From CAVTYH01 sp963773875 (GTDB lineage Bacteria; Planctomycetota; Planctomycetia; Pirellulales; JADZDJ01), in NCBI GenBank assembly GCA_963773875.1, contig CAVZCV010000019.1, positions 124,001 through 188,000 on the forward strand: DNA of 64,000 bases, written 5' to 3'. Positions 45,571 through 54,870 of this stretch are shown piece by piece. Position numbers and translations under genes: made by a program. Under the pieces are notes generated by a model, which was given only the letters and a program-made list of their open reading frames with translations, did not search any database and had not been told where the DNA came from. Every line of letters starts with the position of its first letter. Position 1 is the first letter of the stretch.

Positions 45571-47556
45571 TCAGGCAAATTCCAAAATCGGCTGATCTAC
45601 TGATAGTGTTTCGCCCACCGCAGCCAGTGCCTGGTGAACCTTTCCGTCGCGCTGGGAATAAAGCACGTTCTCCATTTTCATCGCCTCGACGACGGCAAGT
45701 TGCTGACCGGTCTTTATTTCGTCGCCAGCATGCACCATCAACTGTGAAAGCAAGCCGGGCATCGGCGACAACAAATACTTGGACGTGTCGGGCGGTTTCT
45801 TCACGGGCATGCATGCCAGGAGCTCCGCTGCACGGGCCGACAGCACGACGACATCGACCTGTGCACCCCAATGAAACAGACGGTACTTCAAATTTCTTCG
45901 TTCTACTTGCACGCAGATCGGCTCGCCATCGATCGTACCTTTGAACAGCGGCTGACCGAATTGCCAATTGCTCACGACACGGTGAACTCTGCCGTTGTAG
46001 GCCACATCATGGCCCCCGCTGCATTGCCGTACGGTCACGTAATGTCGCTGGTCCTCAATCGTGACAACCCAGTCGTCAGAAACTTTTCGCTCGTAGCCCG
46101 CCAATTGGCCGGTGATGGCCGCAGCCCGATCCAGGTAGCGGCGATGAATGGCAGCGGCAACCGCCACAAGTAGTCCGGGATCATCATGCACCACATCGCC
46201 TGGATGAAAGCCTTCTGGATATTCTTCGGCAATCAGGTTCGTGCTAAGCCGGCCGGTGTGAAATCGTGGATTATCGACGAGTGCTGCCAGAAAGCTGATG
46301 TTGTGCGATACGCCGCGAATGTAAAACTCGTTTAGCGCTGCACGCATCGATCGAATCGCATCCGAGCGCGTTGGCCCGTGCGTAATGAGTTTGGCGATCA
46401 TCGGATCGTAATGCATGGAAACTTCGCCACCTTCTTCAATTCCTGCATCGACGCGAACATGAGTTGAACGTGCCGGCGGCAGGAATCGAACCAGCCGGCC
46501 GACGGATGGCAAGAAATTTCGAAATGGATCTTCGGCGTACACGCGCGCTTCAATTGCGCAGCCGTTCATCCGCACATCGGCCTGGGCAAATGGAATCCTT
46601 TCACCCGCTGCAATGCGAATCATTAGCTCCACAAGATCCAGGCCAGTAACAAATTCGGTAACTGGATGCTCGACTTGAAGTCGTGTATTCATCTCCAGGA
46701 AGTAGAATTTGCGGTCAGTATCGACGATGAACTCCACGGTGCCGGCCGATTGATAGCCGACCGCTCGAGCGAGCGCCACAGCCTGCTCTCCCATCGATCG
46801 CCGAGTTGCGTCATCCAGTAACGGCGAGGGCGCTTCCTCAATGACTTTTTGGTGTCGCCGCTGCAGCGAACATTCGCGCTCGCCCAGGTACACGATATTG
46901 CCGTGCTGGTCGCCGAGCACTTGAATTTCAATGTGTCTTGGCTCTTCGATGTACCGTTCAATGAAAACACGGTCATCGCCGAATGCAGAGCGAGCTTCTC
47001 CTGTGGCGCGCCGGAAACCTTCGCGGCACTCCTGGTCGTTTCGCGCCAGCCGCATGCCTTTTCCGCCGCCGCCGGCGCTGGCTTTAAGCATCACGGGATA
47101 GCCGACGCCATGGGCAATTTCGACTGCATGGTGCTCGTCGCGAATCACTTCGAAATATCCTGGCACGGTGTTCACGCCAGCCTCGCGTGCTATCTTCTTT
47201 GACGTGATCTTGTCGCCGAGGCTGCGCATGGCGTGCGGCGTTGGTCCGACGAAGACGATTCCGGTATCTTTCAGTCGCTCTGCAAAGACGGCTTTTTCCG
47301 AGAGGAATCCATAACCAGGGTGCACGGCTTCCGCGCCAGTTTGCTGACATGCGGCGATGATATTCTCGATCGAAAGATAACTTTGCGTCGACGGCGCCGG
47401 GCCGATGCAAACCGATTCATCCGCGACCGCCACATGCAATGCCTCTCGGTCCGCTTCGGAATAAACCGCTACCGTACGGATGCCCATGCTGCGCGCAGTG
47501 CGCATAATACGGCAGGCAATTTCCCCGCGATTGGCGATGAGGAGTTTGCGGAACAT
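45571..47556 (-). CDS. Acyl-CoA carboxylase alpha chain (biotin carboxylase plus biotin carrier)
   Basis: 661 aa. Biotin carboxylase domain (MFRKLLIANRGEIACRIMRT, KASAGGGGKGMRLARN, RIDVQVLGD-like EIQVLGDQHGNIVYLGEREC, EMNTRLQVEHPVTE), then a linker domain (about 480-580), and a C-terminal biotinyl domain with EAMKMEN (biotinylated Lys). Loads CO2 onto biotin for transfer by the beta chain just upstream (33 bp). Acetyl- or propionyl-CoA specificity cannot be read from this; most such two-subunit enzymes prefer propionyl-CoA. Confidence 0.93.
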   Translation of the reverse strand: MFRKLLIANRGEIACRIMRTARSMGIRTVAVYSEADREALHVAVADESVCIGPAPSTQSYLSIENIIAACQQTGAEAVHPGYGFLSEKAVFAERLKDTGIVFVGPTPHAMRSLGDKITSKKIAREAGVNTVPGYFEVIRDEHHAVEIAHGVGYPVMLKASAGGGGKGMRLARNDQECREGFRRATGEARSAFGDDRVFIERYIEEPRHIEIQVLGDQHGNIVYLGERECSLQRRHQKVIEEAPSPLLDDATRRSMGEQAVALARAVGYQSAGTVEFIVDTDRKFYFLEMNTRLQVEHPVTEFVTGLDLVELMIRIAAGERIPFAQADVRMNGCAIEARVYAEDPFRNFLPSVGRLVRFLPPARSTHVRVDAGIEEGGEVSMHYDPMIAKLITHGPTRSDAIRSMRAALNEFYIRGVSHNISFLAALVDNPRFHTGRLSTNLIAEEYPEGFHPGDVVHDDPGLLVAVAAAIHRRYLDRAAAITGQLAGYERKVSDDWVVTIEDQRHYVTVRQCSGGHDVAYNGRVHRVVSNWQFGQPLFKGTIDGEPICVQVERRNLKYRLFHWGAQVDVVVLSARAAELLACMPVKKPPDTSKYLLSPMPGLLSQLMVHAGDEIKTGQQLAVVEAMKMENVLYSQRDGKVHQALAAVGETLSVDQPILEFA

Positions 47557-47588
47557 GGATTGGCAGGTTCAGTTGTTTGGTACGGCGC

Positions 47589-49121
47589 TTACAGCGGAAT
47601 ATTTCCGTGTTTTCTCCACGGGTTTTCAAGCACCTTATTTCGCAACATGGCGAGCGACCGGCAAATGCGGGTACGGGTTTGCCGCGGCATGATCACATCG
47701 TCGATGTAGCCGCGACGGCCGGCGACAAAGGGATTTGCAAATTTGTGACGGTACTCTTCCGTTAACTCGGCAAGTCGTTTACCGTTGCCGGATTCCTTTC
47801 GGAAAATGATTTCAACCGCGCCTTTTGGTCCCATCACCGCGATTTCCGCGCTAGGCCAGGCAATATTTACATCGCCGCGCAGATGCTTGGACGCCATGAC
47901 GTCGTAAGCTCCCCCGTAGGCTTTGCGCGTGATCAGCGTAATCTTCGGGACCGTGGCTTCGGCGTAAGCATAGAGCAACTTCGCACCGTGTTTGATAATG
48001 CCGCCATACTCTTGCGCGGTGCCAGGCATAAAGCCCGGAACGTCGACCAGTGTGACAATTGGAATATTGAAGCAATCGCAAAAGCGCACAAAGCGGGCTG
48101 CTTTTATAGACGACTTGATGTCTAAACAGCCCGCCAGCACGAGCGGTTGATTGGCGACGATGCCAATCGGATATCCTTCCATTCGCGCAAAACCGACGAC
48201 AATGTTCTTGGCGTGCTCCGGCTGGATTTCGAAAAAGTCGGTGTCGTCGACAATTTTCAGAATTAACTCTTTGATGTCGTACGGCTTATTCGGATTTGCG
48301 GGCACGAGCGTATCGAGCGACGGCTCCACGCGATCAGCGCGGTCTGGCGTCGGACGATGGGGCGGCGGCACTCGATTGTTTGCGGGCAGATAGTTGATGA
48401 ACCGCCGCACCATGACAAGAGCTTCCACGTCATTCTCAAACGCTCGATCGGCTACGCCGGACTTTGTCGAGTGCGTGAGCGCGCCGCCCAATTCTTCATG
48501 CGTGACGCTTTCATGGGTCACGGTTTTCACGACATCCGGCCCAGTGACATACATGTAGGAACTATCCTGTACCATGAACACGAAATCGGTCATGGCCGGC
48601 GAATAGACCGCTCCGCCAGCGCAGGGGCCCATGATGACAGAAACTTGCGGGACTACGCCCGAGGCCAGCACATTGCGCTGGAAAACTTCTGCGTAGCCGC
48701 CAAGTGAAGCCACACCTTCTTGGATTCGCGCGCCGCCGGAATCGTTGAGGCCAACAATTGGCGCCCCGACTTTCATGGCATGATCCATGATTTTGCAGAT
48801 TTTTTCCGCATGTGCTTCCGACAATGAGCCGCCGAAGACGGTGAAATCCTGGCTGAACACAAACACCATCCGGCCGTTAACGGTTCCGTAGCCGGTGACA
48901 ACGCCATCGCCGGGCACGCGCTGATCTTGCATGCCGAAGTCGGAGCAGCGATGCTCGACGAACATATCCCATTCTTCGAATGTTCCAGGATCGAGCAGCA
49001 GCTCAATCCTTTCGCGCGCCGTAAGTTTGCCCTTTTTGTGCTGGGCATCGATGCGCTGCTGCCCCCCGCCGAGCTCTGCGGCCGCGCGCTTTTCTTCGAG
49101 CTGGCGAACGATTTCCTTCAT
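47589..49121 (-). CDS. Acyl-CoA carboxylase beta chain (propionyl-CoA carboxylase-like)
   Basis: 510 aa from MKEIVRQLEEKRAAAELGGG. Carboxyltransferase domains are clear: KLTARERIELLLDPGTFEEW, DFTVFGGSLSEAHAEKICKI, GLNDSGGARIQEGVASLGGY, MGPCAGGAVYSPAMTDFVFM, LVDVPGFMPGTAQEYGGIIK, RKAYGGAYDVMASKHLRGDV. Transfers CO2 from biotin to an acyl-CoA. It sits between phaR (25 bp) and the alpha chain, one operon. Confidence 0.93.
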   Translation of the reverse strand: MKEIVRQLEEKRAAAELGGGQQRIDAQHKKGKLTARERIELLLDPGTFEEWDMFVEHRCSDFGMQDQRVPGDGVVTGYGTVNGRMVFVFSQDFTVFGGSLSEAHAEKICKIMDHAMKVGAPIVGLNDSGGARIQEGVASLGGYAEVFQRNVLASGVVPQVSVIMGPCAGGAVYSPAMTDFVFMVQDSSYMYVTGPDVVKTVTHESVTHEELGGALTHSTKSGVADRAFENDVEALVMVRRFINYLPANNRVPPPHRPTPDRADRVEPSLDTLVPANPNKPYDIKELILKIVDDTDFFEIQPEHAKNIVVGFARMEGYPIGIVANQPLVLAGCLDIKSSIKAARFVRFCDCFNIPIVTLVDVPGFMPGTAQEYGGIIKHGAKLLYAYAEATVPKITLITRKAYGGAYDVMASKHLRGDVNIAWPSAEIAVMGPKGAVEIIFRKESGNGKRLAELTEEYRHKFANPFVAGRRGYIDDVIMPRQTRTRICRSLAMLRNKVLENPWRKHGNIPL

Positions 49122-49146
49122 CGGTTCTATAGAGTCGTAAGCGAAA

Positions 49147-49686
49147 TTAAGAACCGCGGGCTCCGCCGGCCGATTTTTCAAATTCCAGCTCGCGAAGTCG
49201 CTGCTCTAATTGGGCCACTCGGTCGACAAGCTCTTCCGGGTTGCGCGGCACCTCGCGCTTGGCTGCTGAGGCCTCGATGCCATTGGCTTTATGCGGCACG
49301 ATACTATCGAGCCAAGCTTTAATCCAGTGCATGGGCTGCACCAGGGTCGATACTGCCGCCGCACTGTGCCGCTGCAGGTAGTCCAAATAGGGCAGCGCGT
49401 GCCGGAAGTAATCGCGAAGAAAATCGGACATCACGGTGTTGGAGCGCACCATGAAATGCAACATGTCAACCGGAAACAACTGCATCTTCTCCGGTTGTCG
49501 TTCCATGATGATCCGCCCGAGCACAACCCGGGTGAGATCTTCCCCCGACTGGCTATCGCGCACTTCAATCGCTTTCCCCTCCCGAATAAGTCGCTCGAGA
49601 TCTTCCAGTGAAACATAGCTACTAGCGCTATGGTCATAGAACCTACGGTTGGGATAGCGCGTGATTTTGATTGGTTCGTCCGCCAT
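49147..49686 (-). CDS. phaR: PHA synthesis regulator PhaR
   Basis: 179 aa. The N-terminal DNA-binding domain PHB_acc_N is plain: IKITRYPNRRFYDHSASSYV then SLEDLERLIREGKAIEVRDS, SGEDLTRVVLGRIIMERQPE. The PHB_acc region follows (LFPVDMLHFMVRSNTVMSDF) and a coiled C terminus. PhaR represses phasin genes and its own gene, and leaves DNA when it binds PHA granules. The phasin gene is divergent, 268 bp away, with a promoter and TGC-rich sites between. It leads the operon with the carboxylase genes. Confidence 0.9.
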   Translation of the reverse strand: MADEPIKITRYPNRRFYDHSASSYVSLEDLERLIREGKAIEVRDSQSGEDLTRVVLGRIIMERQPEKMQLFPVDMLHFMVRSNTVMSDFLRDYFRHALPYLDYLQRHSAAAVSTLVQPMHWIKAWLDSIVPHKANGIEASAAKREVPRNPEELVDRVAQLEQRLRELEFEKSAGGARGS

Positions 49687-49739
49687 AATCTCGATCCTTC
49701 TACAATCGCGTTTGGTGCATGAATTGTATCATGTTTTAA

Positions 49740-49880
49740 CGCATTTGCAACATGATGTCGTTGCAGTTGCGACCATATGTCCAAGTAGATCGTGTAATAA
49801 GCCATGAATATAAGCACAATTATCTATGTGCATTTGCAGCATTTGCATGTTGACATATGTCGTATGCCGGGGTAAAATAG
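49740..49880. promoter_or_regulatory. phaR-phasin divergent region with a strong promoter and TGC-rich sites
   Basis: For the phasin, TTGACA (49850-49855), 17-nt spacer, TAAAAT (49873-49878). A TGC-rich run, gtgcatttgcagcatttgca at 49829-49848, adjoins the -35; a second (gcatttgcaacatgatgtcg ttgcagttgc) is at about 49741-49771. PhaR of other bacteria binds TGC-rich sequence, so these are likely operators. Confidence 0.65.
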
Positions 49881-49954
49881 GAGTAGACGGTTGAGATTCA
49901 ACCGCAATTCTCGCACTTGCAACAAATCACCCTTTTAGAATCGGAGCATCGCCC

Positions 49955-50398
49955 ATGGCAGCCACAGCAACTCCCGTAGAAGCCGGCAGCAAAGTTCTCG
50001 ACGACGTGTTCCACAATATTCGCAAGGCTGCCGAGACGAACGTAAAAATGCAGCAGGAAATCTTCCAACATTGGACCCATTTTTGGCCAATGCCGTCGCC
50101 GCAGTCAGTATGGGTCGATAAAGTGCGCGATTTTCAGAAGCAGTGCACTAGCACGATCTCTGATCTCGCTCGCAAGCATCGTGATGTGATCGACAAGCAA
50201 TACCAGGCCGCCGTCGAATCGCTCGATGCAGTCCTGCGTGTTGTCGAATCGACGAACCCCGAGGAATATCGCCGTCGCAGCGAGCAATTGTGCCGCAAGA
50301 CGATCGATTCGATGCGCGAGATTTCCGAAACGGCACTGCGCGAATTCCAAGACATTGCCGCCAAGATGATGGAGCTGGCCACGAAGGTCAGTTCTTAA
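49955..50398 (+). CDS. Phasin family protein
   Basis: 147 aa, nearly all helical (VDKVRDFQKQCTSTISDLAR, YRRRSEQLCRKTIDSMREIS), with the phasin-like FQHWTHFWPMPSPQSVWVDK after an Ala-rich start. Phasins coat PHA granules. It is divergent from phaR and followed by a PhaB-like SDR. The PHA synthase is not in the window. Confidence 0.8.
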   Translation: MAATATPVEAGSKVLDDVFHNIRKAAETNVKMQQEIFQHWTHFWPMPSPQSVWVDKVRDFQKQCTSTISDLARKHRDVIDKQYQAAVESLDAVLRVVESTNPEEYRRRSEQLCRKTIDSMREISETALREFQDIAAKMMELATKVSS

Positions 50399-50419
50399 TT
50401 CACGCTGCGTGTGGCGGAA

Positions 50420-50486
50420 TTGCTCCTCATTTGTGACGGAACAAGTCCGACCAGCATACAGGTTCGACCGAAACCGTAAGGAGCAA
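50420..50486 (+). other. Inverted repeat that could hide the ribosome-binding site of the SDR gene
   Basis: ttgctcct at 50420-50427 is the exact complement of aggagcaa at 50479-50486; the latter includes the Shine-Dalgarno sequence (aaggag) seven bases before the ATG at 50494. Pairing across 51 bases would block translation of the reductase. Confidence 0.45.
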
Positions 50487-50493
50487 CAGCATC

Positions 50494-51309
50494 ATGAAGA
50501 TCAACAATAAAGTAGCTCTGGTGACGGGCGCGGCGAGCGGAATTGGACGGGGCGTCGCGCGTGAACTCGTGAAACGTGGTGTTCGGGCTGTGGTGCTTGT
50601 GGACCGCAGCGACTCGGTATATCAGCTGGCCGACACAATTAATCAGGAAGCTGGCCGAGACGTGGCAGAGGCTCGAGCGGGGGACACGACGAACGACACC
50701 TTTCGCACGCAGGTTTACGACGAGATCACCGCGAAGTACGGTGTCGTCAGCATCTGCGTTCCGGGGGCAGGAATCACGCGCGACGCACTGGCGGTTCGGG
50801 TCAACAAAGACACGGGCAAGGCCGAACCGTACTCTATCACAACGTTTCGGCAAGTGATGGAAGTGAACCTTGTCGCGCCCATCTACTGGGCTATTGAGAT
50901 GGTGGTGCGGATCGCTGAAGACCGCTGGAAGCGCGGTCTTAAGCGATGGGAGCCCGAGGAAGAAGTACAAGGAACGATTATCTTCATCGGGTCGGTTTCT
51001 TCTCAAGGCAACAAGGGCCAAATCTCGTATGCCACCGCGAAGGCGGGATTGGAAGGAGCGGCCGCTACATTGATGAAAGAGGCCATGTTTTACGGTGTCC
51101 GCTGCGGGATCATCCATCCCGGATTCACCGACACGCCGATGGCACGCTCGCTTGGCGCCGAGTACCTGGAGAAATACGTGCTTCCGTTTACACAGCTTCG
51201 TCGGCTTATCCGTACTGAGGAGATCGCGGACGCAATTTGCTTCATGATTTCCAACTCTGCGGTCAGCGGCGAACTGTGGGCCGACGCCGGGTGGCATCCC
51301 CCCGCCTGA
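50494..51309 (+). CDS. SDR-family oxidoreductase (PhaB/FabG-like)
   Basis: 271 aa. Cofactor motif TGAASGIGRG at residues 11-20, VPGAGITRD (NAG-like), active-site S (FIGSVSSQGNKGQ) and YATAK. The C-terminal end (SAVSGELWADAGWHPPA) is typical. It likely uses NADPH for a 3-oxoacyl substrate; next to phaR and phasin, acetoacetyl-CoA is a fair guess. An insert of about 20 charged residues (DRWKRGLKRWEPEEEVQGTI) stands before the active site. Confidence 0.82.
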   Translation: MKINNKVALVTGAASGIGRGVARELVKRGVRAVVLVDRSDSVYQLADTINQEAGRDVAEARAGDTTNDTFRTQVYDEITAKYGVVSICVPGAGITRDALAVRVNKDTGKAEPYSITTFRQVMEVNLVAPIYWAIEMVVRIAEDRWKRGLKRWEPEEEVQGTIIFIGSVSSQGNKGQISYATAKAGLEGAAATLMKEAMFYGVRCGIIHPGFTDTPMARSLGAEYLEKYVLPFTQLRRLIRTEEIADAICFMISNSAVSGELWADAGWHPPA

Positions 51310-51323
51310 CGCCGGCTAATTTT

Positions 51324-51408
51324 GAAACCGCGGATGGACGCGAACGGACGCGGATTATTGGGTGCCTCCTAGCTTAACCCGCACAAGTCCGCGCTGGTCC
51401 GCGGTTTC
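51324..51408. repeat. Inverted repeats of the aaccgcgga family, candidate MITE-like unit
   Basis: Left arm gaaaccgcggatggacgcga (51324-51353) and right arm (51380-51408) are imperfect complements, with a 26-bp interior. It stands in the 476-bp gap after the SDR gene; the rest of the gap shows no gene or signal I recognise. Confidence 0.6.
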
Positions 51409-51785
51409 ATTGCATTCTGGTTGGATGAGGGCCAATGGATCGACGCATATCTGCACACTATTCTCGGTGAGTGGCGGTCGTTTCCAATGTGAACAGTGCA
51501 GTAGCTCCCGCAGCCTAGCTCGCGAACATTGCCACTCCGAGTTGGGTACTACCTGCGAACGATCACTTAGCGGTAATTCAGGCAAGCACGGTTGAGTTTC
51601 TATGTTGCGGAATCTCTGCGGAGAATTCCGTCATTGCAGTTGGGCGATTTCTTTTTACCGCTGTGAGATGCTAGCGTCCGACATACAACAATGGTGCGAC
51701 CAGTGGTGAAACGTCAGACGTTTCACAAGGCAGTCGCCCGGCGTTTCCGGTGGATGAACCACTGGAGTTCTTCGCAGGAGCCCCC

Positions 51786-52031
51786 ATGCATCAACCTGAC
51801 CGACAAAGCGCGAAAGTGCGAGCCACGCTGTACATTTCTGCCGATCTGCTCGACGAGGCCCGAAACGCCACGGTGCACCTGGCCGGTTTTCCGGCACGCC
51901 TGACTCTGGCGAAGCTAGCCGACAACGCGCTCCGCGCAGAACTGCAAAAACTTAAAGCGCTTTACAACCACGGCCAGGATTTTCCACCGCGCGACGCCGA
52001 CCTTCAAGGCGGTCGCCCCATCGCCGCATGA
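51786..52031 (+). CDS. Small protein resembling a ribbon-helix-helix DNA-binding protein
   Basis: 81 aa; AGGAG stands six bases before the ATG. The centre KVRATLYISADLLDEARNAT then VHLAGFPARLTLAKLADNAL has the strand-helix-helix spacing of RHH repressors, followed by AELQKLKALYNHGQ. First of three genes joined by ATGA overlaps, ending in a trypsin-like protease. A regulator of the operon is likely but not shown. Confidence 0.65.
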   Translation: MHQPDRQSAKVRATLYISADLLDEARNATVHLAGFPARLTLAKLADNALRAELQKLKALYNHGQDFPPRDADLQGGRPIAA

Positions 52032-52300
52032 ACAAATCAACCGATGAGCTGAAGACAATGTTCGATTCTTCCCACGCCTTGGCCGGCGCCAAGCCAATGC
52101 ATGACCGCGAGCAATTGCGCCGCCGGCTACTGCAGATGATTTTGAAAAGCGAATCGGAGCGCAGGGCTGCCCAATTGCCCCCTACGCGCGGTTCAAAACG
52201 ATTGCGCGCCGACGCCGGCGCAAAGCTGAATGTGTTCGATCCAGAGAACCTGATGGACCGCGAAATTGCGGCTGACGCAACTCCGCCAAAACGGGCATGA
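52028..52300 (+). CDS. Hypothetical small charged protein
   Basis: 90 aa, starts on the ATGA that ends the preceding gene and ends on the ATGA that starts the next, so it is translationally coupled to both. Highly charged, R-rich helix (REQLRRRLLQMILKSESERR) and a short FDPENLMDREI tail. No similarity recognised. Its place between a likely RHH protein and a protease suggests it works with them, for instance as an adaptor, but nothing in the sequence proves this. Confidence 0.55.
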   Translation: MNKSTDELKTMFDSSHALAGAKPMHDREQLRRRLLQMILKSESERRAAQLPPTRGSKRLRADAGAKLNVFDPENLMDREIAADATPPKRA

Positions 52301-53391
52301 AATCTCTGCGCTACGGCGCGATTGTGGCTGTGCTGTTTTACGGGCCGCTCGTGCGCGCCGAGACAATCTCCGCGCGGCAGCTTTCCGACTTGCGGTTCGC
52401 GTCGCTGTGGCCTGATTTAAGTCCCAAGCAAACACCGCATCCGGCAGTGGTGCGCGTGAAAGCAACCGATCGCGATGGTTTCTCACTCGGCTCGGGCACG
52501 CTCGTCGATGTGAACGATGATTATGGTCTGGTCGTCACGAATTGGCATGTTGTGCGCGATGCCGTGGGACCGATCGAAGTGGTGTTTCCCGACGGATTTC
52601 ATTCGCCCGCGCGCGTAGTGCGAACCGATCGCGAGTGGGATCTGGCGAGCCTGTTGATTTGGAAACCGGCGGTCCAGCCGGTGCCACTCTCCACGCAAGC
52701 GCCGCGTCCCGGTGAGAAACTCTCGATCGCCGGCTACGGCAGCGGCAATTACAAAATGCAATCGGGCGCATGCACGCAATATCTTGCGCCAGCGCCAGGC
52801 AAGCCACTGGAGATTGTCGAGCTGTCGGCGGCGGCCCGACATGGCGATTCGGGCGGACCGATTTTAAACAATCGCGGCGAACTCGCCGGTGTGCTGTTTG
52901 GTGAAGGTGGCGGTCGAACCGATGGAAGCTACGGCGGCCGCGTGCATCAATTCCTGCAGCTCACCGCGAAAGATCTGCAGGCGTTGCCGGCAACGAACAC
53001 CGCAAAGAGCAAGCCGGCGGATGACAATTATCGTGTTGCCAGCTTGAATGGCGCCGGCGCAGCACGGTCGGCTGCCCGCTTCGACGGCGGAGTAATTTCG
53101 GAGGGCGAGAATGCGCCGCCCCCGGTGTCTACGTCGCCCAGCGACTATATCGCTTTGCGGCCTGCGGAGAGTGCCGGCACGTTCGATGCAAGCGCGGTTG
53201 CGCGACCGCTGGCGATTAACAGTCGTGGAGACCGGAATAGTGCCGCGGAGAATTCTACGCGTGAGTCAACAGGCCGACCTCTGGGGCATTTACAGAGGTT
53301 TTGGCTGGCCTGGGGGGGCGAAGTACAGTCGTTTCTGGCGGCCTTTGGCGTGGCTGCAATCCTGCTGCAGTTATTCAAGCGAAATCGATAG
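52297..53391 (+). CDS. Membrane-anchored trypsin-like serine protease
   Basis: 364 aa. N-terminal signal peptide (YGAIVAVLFYGPLVRAETIS), then a trypsin-like domain (about 45-220) with catalytic His in VVTNWHVV, Asp in REWDLASLL and Ser in RHGDSGGPIL. A long low-complexity linker is followed by a C-terminal membrane helix (SFLAAFGVAAILLQLFKRNR). Localisation is the envelope with the protease outside the cytoplasm. It is coupled to the two small genes upstream and runs 17 bp into the end of the convergent PEP-CTERM gene. Confidence 0.85.
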   Translation: MKSLRYGAIVAVLFYGPLVRAETISARQLSDLRFASLWPDLSPKQTPHPAVVRVKATDRDGFSLGSGTLVDVNDDYGLVVTNWHVVRDAVGPIEVVFPDGFHSPARVVRTDREWDLASLLIWKPAVQPVPLSTQAPRPGEKLSIAGYGSGNYKMQSGACTQYLAPAPGKPLEIVELSAAARHGDSGGPILNNRGELAGVLFGEGGGRTDGSYGGRVHQFLQLTAKDLQALPATNTAKSKPADDNYRVASLNGAGAARSAARFDGGVISEGENAPPPVSTSPSDYIALRPAESAGTFDASAVARPLAINSRGDRNSAAENSTRESTGRPLGHLQRFWLAWGGEVQSFLAAFGVAAILLQLFKRNR

Positions 53392-54870
53392 GCCGACGGC
53401 TGCGAATTTGGTGGCGATAGAGCGGCAGTGCAAAGAGACCAATGAGAATGGTCACAATGGCTGCGGGTTCCGGCACTGGAGTGAAAACGACTTCAAAGAT
53501 GTCGCTCGAGGCACCGGAAAATGCGCCCGTCACACCCCGCGTGTTCGGCATGTTCGAAAAGATGCCGCCGAAGATGTAACCGATCGTTTGCTGTTGCGTG
53601 AGTGCATCCATGTTGATGACGCCGTTATCGTATGTCGGCACGCCGGGCGCGAGAAAAAATTCTGCATCGGAGCCGAAGCGCAGGCGGTTACCATTTTGAT
53701 CGAGGATGGTGGGAAACTCGCCCAGTAAGTGCTGCGTGTAGTTTCCATTGCCATCTGTGATGAGCGATGTAATCTGATTGATGAAGGGCAAGTTGTTGTC
53801 GACAATGAACGTCTGCGTGCTGCGATCGTAATCTTCCAGCGAAATTCCGCCGAAGAGCAGCTCGTGCATTTGGTTGGTGCTTTCCGAGAATAAGCCGATC
53901 TTCGCCGAATGATAGTTGTTCATGCCCTGCTTGAATGTGGTCGGCGAATTTGGATCGGCCATTGTCGGATTGCCGCTCGAATCGATTTCCACGGGTACCG
54001 TCCAAGCGCCATTGGTAAGCGTGAACACACCGGAGAGCGCGGTAAATCCCTGCTCAAGCGAATTATTTGGTTGGCGGCGGATCGTCGGATACACGTTCAA
54101 ATCGCGGCGGCGGAAGTCGGCGACTTGCGGCGTTGAAGTCAGGTTCGAAAAGCTCAGGCTTGTACCGTCGTCGTTAATGGTGAAACTGCGAACTTGCTGC
54201 GTGTATGCGCCGTCCTTGCCCGGAGTATAGCCGCCGGTGAAGTTCTGTCCGAACACCAGTTGCATGCGGCCGTTCATGGCATACGTGGCACCGCCAGTGA
54301 CTTGAAAAGCGGCATCGTGCAATTGGCGAATCGAGTTGGATGCCTGTCCGCCGTTGACCACCCAATCAACGATGCCGGGCATGCTGATCGCAGACAGCGA
54401 CGTGACGGTTGCGCTGCCGGTGTAGCCGCCGACCATGTAAAGCGTGTCGCCAACCTGTGTGAACTGGGTATTCGTCGGTGTTAACTCGATGAGTTCCTGC
54501 GAGGAAATGGAAGCGTCGGTGGCCAGCGATCGGTGCCAGCTTTGCTTCGAGATGGGATCAATGACCCAAACGTCTTGATTGGCGCGGCGATCGGAAAATT
54601 TGCGGAACCGGAGTTCTCGAAACTATGCAGCCCATTGGTGCGGCCAGCAATGAGCACCCATTTTCCCTGGTACATTCCGGCTGCATACGATTGCAGCGTC
54701 GGCAGAGCCGCGGCGCCAAAATCGTACGTTTGGACGGAAATCTGGTAGGGCAGAGCCCCACTGACGTCGATCGGGCTGACCGTGGCGGTTTGATTGTCGG
54801 CGAATCCTTGAGCGGCTACGAAAGAAGCAATGATGGCAGCCGCCAGGCCAGCGCGATGGATGCCGATCAA
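53375..54870 (-). CDS. PEP-CTERM protein with Kelch-like repeats, frame broken
   Basis: Signal peptide (GLAAAIIASFVAAQGFADNQ), beta-rich repeats (QSYAAGMYQGKWVLIAGRTN; QVGDTLYMVGGYTGSATVTS) like Kelch blades, and a C-terminal sorting signal VPEPAAIVTILIGLFALP then RHQIRSRR. The first part and the rest are in different frames: adding one base to the run at 54595-54598 gives SGSANFSDRRANQDVWVIDP and reads on to TPTNTQFTQVGDTLYMVGG. The repaired protein has about 498 aa. PEP-CTERM proteins are anchored to the outside by an exosortase, which is not in the window. Confidence 0.85.
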
